Shown one piece after another: positions 22,795 through 32,462 of a DNA stretch of 64,000 bases. This DNA comes from Tenodera sinensis (lineage: Eukaryota; Arthropoda; Insecta; Mantodea; Mantidae). The notes below the pieces were generated by a model. That model made no database searches. It had not been told where the DNA came from and worked only from the letters and a program-made list of their open reading frames with translations. Each line of letters begins with the position of its first letter. The stretch's first letter is position 1. The stretch lies in the NCBI GenBank assembly GCA_030765045.1, contig CM060963.1, positions 72,875,117 to 72,939,116 of the forward strand, given 5' to 3'. The translations under genes were made by a program, and so were the position numbers.

Positions 22795-23021
22795 TTATAA
22801 GAGATTTGTGGTCCCTCGACCTAACCCCGAGATTTACAGAAATCTCTGGGGTAACTTAAAACAAAGACAAGCCCACATACCTGGAAAAATTAAAACAAAA
22901 ATCTGCCAGGAAATTGCTAGCATTTCTCAACATAAACTATGGCGAGTGATGGATAGTTTCCTGAAAAAGTGCCAAAAATGTGTGGATGACACTGACCAGT
23001 TTCAACATCTCCTTTCATAAA
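22795..23021 (+). pseudogene. DDE transposase C-terminal fragment (Tc1/mariner-like)
   Basis: The frame 22808-23020 has LWGNLKQRQAHIPGKIKTKI and LWRVMDSFLKKCQKCVDD. An adjacent frame holds WSLDLTP, reminiscent of the SPDLNP box with the third catalytic Asp. The layout (Asp box, then a Trp-Gly-Leu-Lys helix, then a Trp and a basic helix) fits IS630/Tc1/mariner C-termini. No N-terminal part is present. Confidence 0.45.
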
Positions 23022-23087
23022 GTTGGTAAGTAAAGCCTTTAAAAGTAGTTTTAAAGCTGTTGCATGATTTCATTCATGCCTTTCTAT

Positions 23088-23642
23088 TGGTACCGTTTTT
23101 ATTAAATGGGTCTTTACCTAGCAGCGTGAATATAGCAGCAGGAATAATGTTTTTACTGAAAGATGGAAAGTTTGATTGATATCTGACGCTACTCGTATCT
23201 ACAGGGTCGATAGTCACAGAATGGAATGCACAAATCAACGTTCCTTTATCACAACACATTTATTCGTTAATTTACAGTTCCATCACCATGTTAATTAGTT
23301 AACAACTTTCAAAATTCGATAGAATCTACACTGGTTAAAAGTTTGGGTGTAATTTACATGTTCACACGCTATCAGCAAATATACATCCTTTCACCTTGAG
23401 CTCACAGACGCTAATGATAAAAGAGTCCCTAGCGTCTCTATGACGCAACACCGCCATTCTTATGTATTCATCCGCGTAACAGTTCTCATTGGTTGAACTC
23501 AAAGTGACGAGAAAACATTTGCTATCTTGAATATTAAAAAAAATAAGTCCCTGATACACCCAAATTAAAAGAATTAGAAATTTACACACTCTTACAAAAA
23601 TATTTACATGAACAATTTTCTATTGATCAATATTCTGTCTCA
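23088..23642 (-). repeat. 3' LTR of the young Gypsy copy
   Basis: On the minus strand it begins TGAGACAGAATATTGATC at 23642 and ends GGTACCA at 23088. It is 555 bp, equal in length to the partner LTR. TG...CA ends are as expected for integrase-mediated insertion. Confidence 0.95.
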
Positions 23643-23662
23643 TATGCCCCTTGTTTTGTTTT
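23643..23662 (-). promoter_or_regulatory. polypurine tract of the young Gypsy copy
   Basis: Minus strand AAAACAAAACAAGGGGCATA directly abuts the 3' LTR. This is the expected site for plus-strand DNA priming. Confidence 0.7.
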
Positions 23663-23829
23663 TCAAGTTGTCACCTTATTTACAATCTTGAAACACAATA
23701 CTTCTCCCTACTCCTACGATTCAATCACTTTGTACATTTTTTTTTTTTTTTTTTTTTTTTTAAGTCTTCTTCACTGTTTGTCCTTGTCCTTCGTTTTGAC
23801 ATGATACAGCATGTCTTTATAAATTTCAC

Positions 23830-24312
23830 ATATTCGATTACTACACAATGCATTCAGTTATTATACAATACATATTCAGTTATTGTACAACACATTTAGT
23901 TATTACACAATATGTCCAATTATTATACAATATATATTCAGTCATTGTACAATATACCCAGTTATCATATCACATATGTTGTTATTATACAATACACCTT
24001 CAGTCATTATACAATACATATTCAGTTATTGTACAACACATTTGATTACTGCACAACATGTCCAATTATTACACAATACATATTCAGTTATTGTACAATA
24101 TATCCTGCTATCATACCACATATGTTGTTATTATACAATACATATTCAGTTATTACACAATACACATTCAGTTTTTGCATAACGCATTTAGTTATTACTC
24201 AACATATTCAGTTATTACACAATATATCCAGTTATCATACAATACATATTCAGTTATTGTACAACACATATTCAGTTCTTATACAACACATACTCAGTTA
24301 TTGTACATTTGA
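23830..24312 (-). repeat. AT-rich tandem repeat in element 3' noncoding region
   Basis: About two dozen imperfect units near 20 bases, type TTATTATACAATACATATTC on the plus strand. The open frames across it (Tyr/Ile/Gln/Ser/Val periodic peptides) are by-products of the repeat and probably not coding. Confidence 0.9.
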
Positions 24313-25064
24313 CATTGACACAAATATGATTTAAGCGTATCATGGTTTATTATGTGGTTTTTGACTTGTATTCATTGCTATGAGAAGAGAAAAACAGGAT
24401 ACAAATTTTGGGCTAATGATTTTGATCATATTTATGGCAATACTTTATTCAGTTCTTTGCCTTCTTTGTCTTATAAGCTTGTTATGTATAGGCAGGTTGT
24501 TGAGTCGGTTCTTAAACTCTGATGTTACTAATGGTACTAATTTTCTTGATTGGGTTATTATTCATTGTTGTTTGGTTCAACGTTTCTTCTAGCTTAGCAT
24601 TGGCTATATTCATCTTAATTCATGGGCATTGTTTTTCTGGTTATGGTTTTCCTCATTTCACTAATTGTCATTTCTTTGTCTCTTATTTCTATAAGAGAAA
24701 ACTTCTATACTTACAATTATTCTGTAATTGTGTTATTTTTCTTCTCAATTTACCCTCGACATCTTTGTGTCGAAATATTATATCTTTTTCATCATAATTG
24801 ATTCATTTTTATTTTTGTCCCTGACATCCTTATGTCAAAAACATATTATCTTTCGTCGCTATGATTCATTTCTTTAATGACAATCAGTGTCCTCGTCTGT
24901 TTTTGTTGACAATGCTCTTTGTGGTCGATATAGCCAATGACTATGTTGATTTTCTTCCTTGTTGTAATTCCTAATCTGAACATAATTTTCTATAAGTAAC
25001 CCATTAAAAATTGTTATCTTCTTTCATCTCCACTACTCCTGCCTTACACATTCGTTGACAAAGA

Positions 25065-26177
25065 CTATTTGGTCCTTTCTTTGTATGGCTTCAATTTATT
25101 TTTATGGTATCTTCCTACCAACTTGCCATTTGTATTCTGTAGCTCATATGTGTGGTCACCCAGCTGTTTTGTTATGACCAGTGGTCCAGTATACAATAGC
25201 TCCATCTTTCCAGATCTTTTTTCAGATGCCTTGGATGCTTTGTGGCTTTTTAAGAGCACCTTTTCTCCAATTTGTGGGGACCATTTCCTGACGAATCTTT
25301 TCACCTTGTTCCTCCCTTTTTCAGCCTTCTGCTGTAATCTTCTGAATGCCAATTGACATTTTTCCTTCTCTGATAATTCTCTCTGGGCAGCCATCGTAGT
25401 GTCAATGTCAATTGCTAATTTTCTTGGTTTCGTGTTGGTCATCAGCTCGATAGGGGCGAACTTGGTCGTGGGGTTCACCGAATGGTTAATCACCTCCTCT
25501 ATATATCCGCATTTTTCCGTCCAGGAAGTGTGGTCTCTGTGGCAGAGTAAACGAAAATAAATACTTATATCCCTCATGATTCTCTCAGTCGGGTTTCCCT
25601 GGGGATAATATGCTGAGGAATAGTACAATTTTATTCCTAATGTTTCTAAGGTGTTCTGAAACAACTTGCTCTTATGCATGGTTGCATTGTCCGATAGAAT
25701 ACATTTTATCCTCCCATATTTTGGGATGTAGTCCTTGACGATTTTATCTAAGCATGTTCTGCTTTTGATGTTCTTAATGGGGTATATTTTGGTGAATTTT
25801 GTGAAAACATCAAACATGACAAAGATGTATCTGTTCCCATCTTTACCCCTTGGTAGCTCTCCATGCTCGTCAATACACACCAATGCATTTTTCTCGTTCC
25901 TCACGATGGATTGTGGGATGACATCGTACTTTACATTAATTGGCTTGGCCTTTTGGCATAGGTCGCATGAGGAAATTAACTTCCTGACCTTCTTGCCAAG
26001 ATGTTTGATGTACAATACCTCCTCGATGGCAAGCATTGTTCTCTCAGTACCGGAGTGAAGCATCGAGTGGTGGAATGCCAAAATGACCCTGTCCTGTAAG
26101 GAATTTGGTACCATCATTTTCCATTTCCTTACATCGCGACCATGCAATTTAAATAGGATGTTCCTAAATTTGCCTAT
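25065..26177 (-). pseudogene. Gypsy integrase (end of pol), in shifted frame
   Basis: This segment encodes the zinc-binding HHCC region (two His in the HHSMLHSG region, then SSCDLCQKAK) and the catalytic core: the first acidic site near VCIDEHGELPRG, Asp in ILSDNATMHKS and Glu in YPQGNPTERIMRD. A C-terminal domain follows, ending YHKNKLKPYKERTK. It lies one frame (-1) from the RT part: the RT frame stops at 26174-26176, and this frame is open through that stop. A fused product would need a frameshift or, more likely, one base was lost in this copy. No envelope ORF follows. Confidence 0.88.
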
Positions 26178-28513
26178 CTTGGTATTATGTCTGGAGCCTT
26201 GTCGAATAGCCTCTTCAATTCAGGGTCTTCTTGTTGTAGCTTTGCTATGTTCTTGAAGTCTTGCAAGATCTCGTTGCTTTCTTTGCTATTTATCTGCATG
26301 ATTTTAATCTCATGGTGCGGATTGTATATCGTCTCGGGTATGTGACTCTCCGACCTTAATCTTGACAATAAGTCACTGAAGATGTTCTCCTTCCCCGGGA
26401 TATGTTTGACCTCTATGTCGTGTGACATTATCTCATGTATGTACCTTGAGATTTTGGAGTTGGTTAGCTTGCATTTTTGAATGAAGGACAGGCTTACGTG
26501 ATCTGTATATATAATTATTTTATAAAGATATATATATTGTCTGAACTTTTGCAACGCAAAATGGATTGCACCTATTTCCAATTCGGTTATGCAGGCATTG
26601 GCTTCTATCTTGTTTAAAAATCTAGAAGCTGTGGCAATCACATGTTTGTTGCCATCTGCATCTTCTTGTGCTAATATTGCTCCATATGAGTGCGCACTAG
26701 CATCGGTGTATACTAGAAAAGGTGAATTTGGATCCGGTCGTTCCAGGAGAATACTGTGCTTGAAAAGTTCTTTGATATTCTCAAAGGCCACCTGGTGTTC
26801 AGCATTCCATTCCCACTTAGTATCTTTTTTCAACAGTGCTCTAAGGGGTACCAATTCCTTAGCGTAGTTGACCACGAATTTTGACTGGTACTGTAGAATG
26901 CCCAGAAACCTTCTCAACTGTTTTAAGTTACGTGGGGGTGGTATATGCTCTATGGCCTTGACCCTCTCTGGATTAGGTTGTATACCATCAGGTGTAATGA
27001 TGTGGCCTAGAAATTCAGCCTCTTTGACGAAAAATTCACACTTTTCTAAATTTAGGGTCATGTTGCTTTCCTGGAACCTGGATAATACATAATCTATGTG
27101 ATGTAAGTGCGACTCGGGATTCTTGCTGTATATCAAAAAATCGTCGACATATTGCGTCACAAAAGTCTCGATGGTATCCCCAGAAACTTTGTCTAGAGCC
27201 CTCAGTAGTGCACTGCTACTGGTCGATAGTCCAAAGGCACATTTTAAAAAATGGTATACCTTTCCTTTGTGCAAGAAACAGGTATATTTCCTGACATCTG
27301 GATGAAGAGGAATTTGCCAGAATGATGCTGTCAAGTCAAGACTGGTAAAATGTTGACCTCCCTTCAATTTCGATATTAGTTGGTCTACCCCCTCAGGCCT
27401 GTAATGATCCGGCAAGGTACGTGCATTTATCTTCCTTGCGTCGATGGTCATCCTTAATTTTCCCCCTTTCTTATGGACCCATACTACTGGATTCACATAA
27501 CATGAGTCCGACGGCTCTATTATTCCGTCCGCTAACATTTTCTGGATCACTCTGTCAGCTTCCTCCCTGATGGAGTTGGGGATGGGCCTAGATTTATGTG
27601 AATAGGGGGTAACATCTGTTACTGTAAAAGTATGTACGTACTTGTTACACGTACCTGGCTTTTTATTGAAAACTTTCCTGTTTTTAACCAATATTTTCCT
27701 AAGTTGGTTTCTTTCCTCTTCAGAGATGCCATGTGCCCCCCAGACCTTCTCATCGATTAGCTGTAACATCGATTCTTCTCCATCTGTTGGTAGTGGTTCA
27801 GGTTGGTAGTTGTCCCAGGCAACATATTCGTCTTCTGTGCAGATCCAATGGCTGCAAACGTTAGTTTCTTCATCGCTCGTCCAACCTGTTTTCTTCTTAT
27901 TTACCCTTAGGTCTACCAACCTATTCTCGTGGACATTGATGTTCTCCACAAAGAATTGTTCATCCGGATGGATCCCTGTCTGGTCTGGTTCCTCCTGGCA
28001 TGTTTCTTCCTCCAGGAACTTCGCAGTGCATTCTGAGGCTCCTTCCTTAATAATAAATTCATGTAGGTCATAGTTAATTACCGACCTCCAAAGGTTAAGC
28101 AAATCACTGCCAATGATTAGGGTAGCTGTTAGTCTAGGTATTACTAGGGCAATAAAATCGAACTTCCAACTTCCGATTTCAATTACCAGCCTTACCTGGT
28201 ATTTAACATGTTCCTTTTTCTTGCCAATTGCTGTGCTGCAATACACTCTACACACAGGCAAGAATTCAGCATTTCTTTTGATTATCAGTTCCTGGAATAG
28301 CTGTTCGTCACATACTGATGTGCTGGCTCCTGTATCAATCATCGCTGGCAATTCGATACCCCATACCTTCAGCCTAATCATTGGTGGATTGGTTATTTCC
28401 TTTCTTTCACTCGCCTGTCTTCTCAAGGTACCTACATTACATTGGTCAATATTGCCCCTACTGCCACACAGGTCAACTTCCGGGACACAAAGTTGACTTG
28501 TACTTAGTTTTCC
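26174..28513 (-). CDS. Gypsy pol: protease, reverse transcriptase, RNase H
   Basis: An open frame of about 780 codons, in -1 relative to gag and overlapping its last codons. The protease active site is MIDTGAS. The RT follows with LRMTIDARKINARTL, FTSLDLTASFWQIPL, the catalytic box QYVDDFLIYS at about 27140 and FLGHIITPDG. RNase H has YTDASAHSYGAIL and ends near HIPGKENIFSDLLSRL. All catalytic motifs are intact. No AUG is needed if it is made as a Gag-Pol fusion. The protein ends at TAG (26174-26176), just before integrase. Closest type: Ty3/Gypsy elements of insects. Confidence 0.92.
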   Translation of the reverse strand, partial: GKLSTSQLCVPEVDLCGSRGNIDQCNVGTLRRQASERKEITNPPMIRLKVWGIELPAMIDTGASTSVCDEQLFQELIIKRNAEFLPVCRVYCSTAIGKKKEHVKYQVRLVIEIGSWKFDFIALVIPRLTATLIIGSDLLNLWRSVINYDLHEFIIKEGASECTAKFLEEETCQEEPDQTGIHPDEQFFVENINVHENRLVDLRVNKKKTGWTSDEETNVCSHWICTEDEYVAWDNYQPEPLPTDGEESMLQLIDEKVWGAHGISEEERNQLRKILVKNRKVFNKKPGTCNKYVHTFTVTDVTPYSHKSRPIPNSIREEADRVIQKMLADGIIEPSDSCYVNPVVWVHKKGGKLRMTIDARKINARTLPDHYRPEGVDQLISKLKGGQHFTSLDLTASFWQIPLHPDVRKYTCFLHKGKVYHFLKCAFGLSTSSSALLRALDKVSGDTIETFVTQYVDDFLIYSKNPESHLHHIDYVLSRFQESNMTLNLEKCEFFVKEAEFLGHIITPDGIQPNPERVKAIEHIPPPRNLKQLRRFLGILQYQSKFVVNYAKELVPLRALLKKDTKWEWNAEHQVAFENIKELFKHSILLERPDPNSPFLVYTDASAHSYGAILAQEDADGNKHVIATASRFLNKIEANACITELEIGAIHFALQKFRQYIYLYKIIIYTDHVSLSFIQKCKLTNSKISRYIHEIMSHDIEVKHIPGKENIFSDLLSRLRSESHIPETIYNPHHEIKIMQINSKESNEILQDFKNIAKLQQEDPELKRLFDKAPDIIPR

Positions 28514-30507
28514 TGGACGTTGGAGGTGATCGTCGTTTCTGTATTCTGTGCAGTATCGGTCCTATCCGGCATATTTTCATTCTGTTCCTGTTGTCTTACG
28601 TTGTCGGTGTTCCCTTGGTTTCTGCCCCTTTGACGTGAAACCCTATTGTATGACGGCCTATGGCTGTTCAAGTATTCCCTACAGAATCGTATATGATTCA
28701 CTTGATGGGTACGGTCTCCTGGTCTTCCACGATCATATCTATGCGTTCTGTATCTCGATTCACCCCTCGGTATTGTGTCGTGGTACCGCTGTCTTGTGTT
28801 CTCCATCCTCTCGCCATGATTATGTGGTTGTGGGAAATGGTGTGCCCCTCTCCCCCTTTCATGGGTACTCCTAGTATTTCTACTCTGGTTGTTCGTAGTC
28901 GTGTTCCGGTTTAGGATGGGTGAGTTTGGGTGACCGTTCCTATGTCTATGCTCATTAGGCCGACCATTTTGTGTTTCGAAGGCTGTCAGCAGTTCTATCA
29001 TATCTGCAAAATCTACTGGCCTCGCAACAATTAACCCTGTTCTCACTGTATCTGGGAAATGTCTTGTTATACTGGCAATTAGTTCTGCCTCCGACAAGTT
29101 GGGGTCTAATAGCTTTCCTTTGTTGGCTACTTTCATAAAATAATCGACTAACGACAACCCTTTGGTTGGATCGTATCTACCTGTCGCTAGCTCTACCCTA
29201 GTTTGGTTTTGTTTAGCTGGGCCCCAATACCTTGATAGGAATAAATTTCTGAATGAGCTATACGACTCATGACCAGCTAGGGTTAACCTGAGCCATTCTA
29301 ATGCCTTATTTTTTAAACTTTTCTTAACTATCATCATTCTAAGCTCGTTTGGTATCCTTTTCACTTTAAAATATTCTTCCATCTCTTTAACAAAGAGTTT
29401 TGGATCGTCTCCCTTCTCCTCGTCAAATGTAGGTGGTGTGATTTCATGTAATATGCTGTTGGTGTAACATGTGTTATGTGTTGTGTCATTGTTTGGTTGT
29501 GAACCTCTTTCTCTATATGGTGAGTCAACATTTTGTACATTATTCAAATAACTCTCATCTTGTACATTACTTACATCTAAATCATCTTGTCTTTGTAATG
29601 CCTTCACAACATCATTTACATTAGCCAAACTTTCTTTCCCTTTTTTCATTTCTTCACAAATTGATTTTAAATCATTCTTTATTTCTAAGTGGCTTTGTTT
29701 CATATCATTTATAGCATCCTGTTGTGAAAGCATCACATCATTCATTGTCTTAATTTTAGGAATTACAATTTGTTCTACAGTTTCATTAATAATGTCTTTC
29801 TTTACTACCTCAATCTCTTTCCTTAATTCCTCAGTTATTTCTGCTTTTACATTTGTTATCTTACAGTCTACACTTGTATTACATTCTGTTATTTCATCCC
29901 TACATCTAGCAATTTCTCCTTCTAACACAATTTTATTCTCTCTCATCTCTGATTCTATCTTTCCCATCCTATCTCCTACAATTTCTATCCTAGCTTCTAA
30001 GGCTTCCTTTGTTTCATTTAAGTTTTTATGTACTAATTTTAAATTAGTTTCCATTACTTTCATATTTTCTTTACACTCCTGTCTTCCTAATTCTATTTTC
30101 TGTTCTAGGTTCTGTCTACCTAATTCCATTTGCTGTTCTAAGTTCTGTCTACCTAATTCCATTTTCTGTTCTAAGTTCTGTCTACTTAATTCCATTTTCT
30201 GTTCCAAGTCTTTTCTCACTTCCTCCATTTTCTGACCTATCTCTTCCTTATTCTGTTCCAGTTTCTGACCTAAACTTTGTTCTATGTCCTGTTTCAATTC
30301 TATGTTATTTTGTTCCATTTTCTGACCTAATTCTACCTTGTTTTGTTCCAGTTTCTGGCCTAAACTTTGTTCTAGTCTTTCAAACATCATCATCATTAAC
30401 CTTTGGTCTTTGCTTATTTCCACCTGTTCCTCACCTTCTAATTCTATCTGATAACTAGGCCTATCTGCCCCTTCCCCCACTCCTGTTTCTATCTCTTTTC
30501 GCGACAT
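28504..30507 (-). CDS. Gypsy gag, 667 residues, long coiled coil
   Basis: I take the ATG at 30507 (MSRKEIETGVGEG); upstream in-frame codons lack another ATG. Residues 1 to about 330 form a long Gln/Glu/Leu-rich coiled coil, including 11-residue repeats of QKMELGRQNLE type. The capsid-like core follows at about 355-500 (ITPPTFDEEKGDDPK, WLRLTLAGHESYSSF, YFMKVANKGKLL). The tail is Arg/His/Asn-rich and has no CCHC zinc knuckle, so RNA binding would rely on basic residues. The stop TAA at 28504-28506 falls in GGAAAACTAAG, where pol overlaps in the -1 frame. The gene is fully open. Confidence 0.92.
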   Translation of the reverse strand: MSRKEIETGVGEGADRPSYQIELEGEEQVEISKDQRLMMMMFERLEQSLGQKLEQNKVELGQKMEQNNIELKQDIEQSLGQKLEQNKEEIGQKMEEVRKDLEQKMELSRQNLEQKMELGRQNLEQQMELGRQNLEQKIELGRQECKENMKVMETNLKLVHKNLNETKEALEARIEIVGDRMGKIESEMRENKIVLEGEIARCRDEITECNTSVDCKITNVKAEITEELRKEIEVVKKDIINETVEQIVIPKIKTMNDVMLSQQDAINDMKQSHLEIKNDLKSICEEMKKGKESLANVNDVVKALQRQDDLDVSNVQDESYLNNVQNVDSPYRERGSQPNNDTTHNTCYTNSILHEITPPTFDEEKGDDPKLFVKEMEEYFKVKRIPNELRMMIVKKSLKNKALEWLRLTLAGHESYSSFRNLFLSRYWGPAKQNQTRVELATGRYDPTKGLSLVDYFMKVANKGKLLDPNLSEAELIASITRHFPDTVRTGLIVARPVDFADMIELLTAFETQNGRPNEHRHRNGHPNSPILNRNTTTNNQSRNTRSTHERGRGAHHFPQPHNHGERMENTRQRYHDTIPRGESRYRTHRYDRGRPGDRTHQVNHIRFCREYLNSHRPSYNRVSRQRGRNQGNTDNVRQQEQNENMPDRTDTAQNTETTITSNVQEN

Positions 30508-30796
30508 TTTAATTTCTTTACCCAATTCACTTAATGTTGAAAGTATGTAAAAACAAAAAATTTTGATCCTACTTTCTTTTCTGCTGGTTCTCCGTCCAGT
30601 TATTTACGTCTCCTGGGTAGTTGGCTTCGCTAGATGATCTCCGGTGTTTTTCCCACGTTGATTATTCATGCATCGATGTTCCGATGGGTCGTTAATATCA
30701 AACGATGTTTAATGGCGTCTTTTTCCTGCACGATGAGATGGCGTCCTTTTGATGTTTTTATCGTACTCGTAATTTTGCATTCCATTCTAAATTCGC

Positions 30797-30816
30797 GCTC
30801 CACGTTGGGCAAGCCA
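30797..30816 (-). promoter_or_regulatory. primer-binding site of the young Gypsy copy
   Basis: Three bases inside the 5' LTR the minus strand reads TGGCTTGCCCAACGTGG and on to 30797. This resembles the complement of tRNA-Lys(CUU) (TGGCGCCCAACGTGG) with two extra bases. The same block follows the LTR of the plus copy. Primer identity is an inference. Confidence 0.5.
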
Positions 30817-30819
30817 TTT

Positions 30820-31374
30820 TGGTGCCGTTTTTATTAAATGGGTCTTTACCTAGCAGCGTGAATATAGCAGCAGGAATAATGTTTTTACTGAAAGATGGAA
30901 AGTTTGATTGATATCTGACGCTACTCGTATCTACAGGGTCGATAGTCACAGAATGGAATGCACAAATCAACGTTCCTTTATCACAACACATTTATTCGTT
31001 AATTTACAGTTCCATCACCATGTTAATTAGTTAACAACTTTCAAAATTCGATAGAATCTACACTGGTTAAAAGTTTGGGTGTAATTTACATGTTCACACG
31101 CTATCAGCAAATATACATCCTTTCACCTTGAGCTCACAGACGCTAATGATAAAAGAGTCCCTAGCGTCTCTATGACGCAACACCGCCATTCTTATGTATT
31201 CATCCGCGTAACAGTTCTCATTGGTTGAACTCAAAGTGACGAGAAAACATTTGCTATCTTGAATATTAAAAAAAATAAGTCCCTGATACACCCAAATTAA
31301 AAGAATTAGAAATTTACACACTCTTACAAAAATATTTACATGAACAATTTTCTATTGATCAATATTCTGTCTCA
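30820..31374 (-). repeat. 5' LTR of the young Gypsy copy
   Basis: 555 bp, minus strand TGAGACAG...GGCACCA. It matches 23088-23642 with one visible substitution. It should carry promoter and polyadenylation signals; an AATAAA-type element (ATTTAATAAAAACGG on the minus strand) lies close to its 3' edge. Confidence 0.95.
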
Positions 31375-31378
31375 CTAT

Positions 31379-32263
31379 GATAGCGGCTGACGGTGAGTGG
31401 CGAGGAAGCGGACAGGCATAACACAGCACAGTCCGTTTTAAGGTTCTTTTGCTTTCCTGTAGGAGATAATGTTTTGTTTTGTTTTTTTTTTTTTTTTTTT
31501 TGCTTCTTCTACCATGTACATAGTAACTGGGTGGCTCAGGCAGCAATGCATTCAGGAGAACCATGGACAATCTGACCAAATATTTTTTCACAGTTTTTCA
31601 CATACATCCACAGACCCCCCCCATACATACACACACACACAAACATATAACCCATAATGTAGAAAACAGTTAACTATATAAACAAAAAAGCTACTGTGCT
31701 TTTCAAATGGGAAGGAGTTTGTCCTTGAAAAGTTATCCAAGTACTGATGCACGTTTTGTCAGAAGAGAAAGAATTGTGTTTGGTGGCCATTGTAGCATTG
31801 AAATTCGATATGAATTTTTTAATGATTCTTAAGTTCAATGTATATATCTATATTTTACAATTTGTATAATTCATAAACTGTTTCCCTTTTCTAAACCTCT
31901 TAGATATTGAGATATTGAGAGCAGGACAAAAAGGGAATGTAGAATTACAAATTTCTGAAGCTTGAACTAAATACTACAGCCATGAATTAAGCATTAACAC
32001 TGAATTAATAAAACTAGTTAGCCAGCCATTAGTCTTGATAAAGGATTTTATGATAAAAATGAACAGCAAATTACAAATTTTAAAATTCTGCCAGCTGACA
32101 GCTTCAGTAGATCCAAAGTGCCTGCTACCAACTGCATGACTATTCGACCTAGAGCTGATGCTGGAAGTGATGCTTCAGAAAATGTCATGCACTTAACAAG
32201 CATAAGTGAAATCTTGTATTACCAATCAATGCAAAATTATGAAATAAAAGTTCTTGTTGGTAC
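31379..32263 (-). other. CSTF2 intron sequence right of the Gypsy insertion
   Basis: It contains T runs (31478-31501) and a short CA repeat (31627-31642). No exon, RNA gene or named repeat was recognised. Confidence 0.5.
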
Positions 32264-32342
32264 CTGAATGAAGACACTGGTCCAACTGAGCTGAAAATTT
32301 CCTTCATCTTTTCCTCGTGTATGTCATGGGGAATATTGCTTA
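32264..32342 (-). CDS. CSTF2: CSTF2 exon: first half of RRM
   Basis: The 79-nt exon lies between acceptor tttttttctgttgcag|TAAGCA and donor ATTCAG|gtacca. It encodes SNIPHDIHEEKMKEIFSSVG and PVSSF, the start of the CstF-64 RRM (compare GNIPYEATEEQLKDIFSEVGPVVSF). The Gly of the RNP2 motif (VGNI) appears as Ser here (VSNI), if the upstream exon ends in G as phase requires. The upstream exon with the start codon was not found in the remaining 31 kb. Confidence 0.88.
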
Positions 32343-32462
32343 CTGCAACAGAAAAAAAGAAATTATGATAAGTGACTATGTTTATTTCTGGTAAAAGCAG
32401 TTCCTGAAATGACATACTGCACCAGATTACTTCTTCATTTCACAAATCCTTCTGTGGTCACA

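Larger units (their letters stand above)
23088..31374 (-). mobile_element. young, nearly complete Gypsy (Ty3-like) LTR retrotransposon
   Basis: The 8287-bp element lies on the minus strand, in the same direction as CSTF2. Both ends carry 555-bp LTRs that I see differing at one base (A at 23092, G at 30824). Host flanks repeat CTAT (23084-23087 and 31375-31378), a 4-bp target duplication. Order from right to left: 5' LTR, primer-binding region, gag, protease-RT-RNase H, integrase, tandem repeats, polypurine tract, 3' LTR. There is no envelope gene. The near identity of the LTRs means recent insertion. One frameshift in pol is the only clear lesion. Confidence 0.95.

Noticed and set aside
29792..30235. 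Plus-strand 147-residue frame
   Set aside because: Antisense of the gag coiled-coil repeats.
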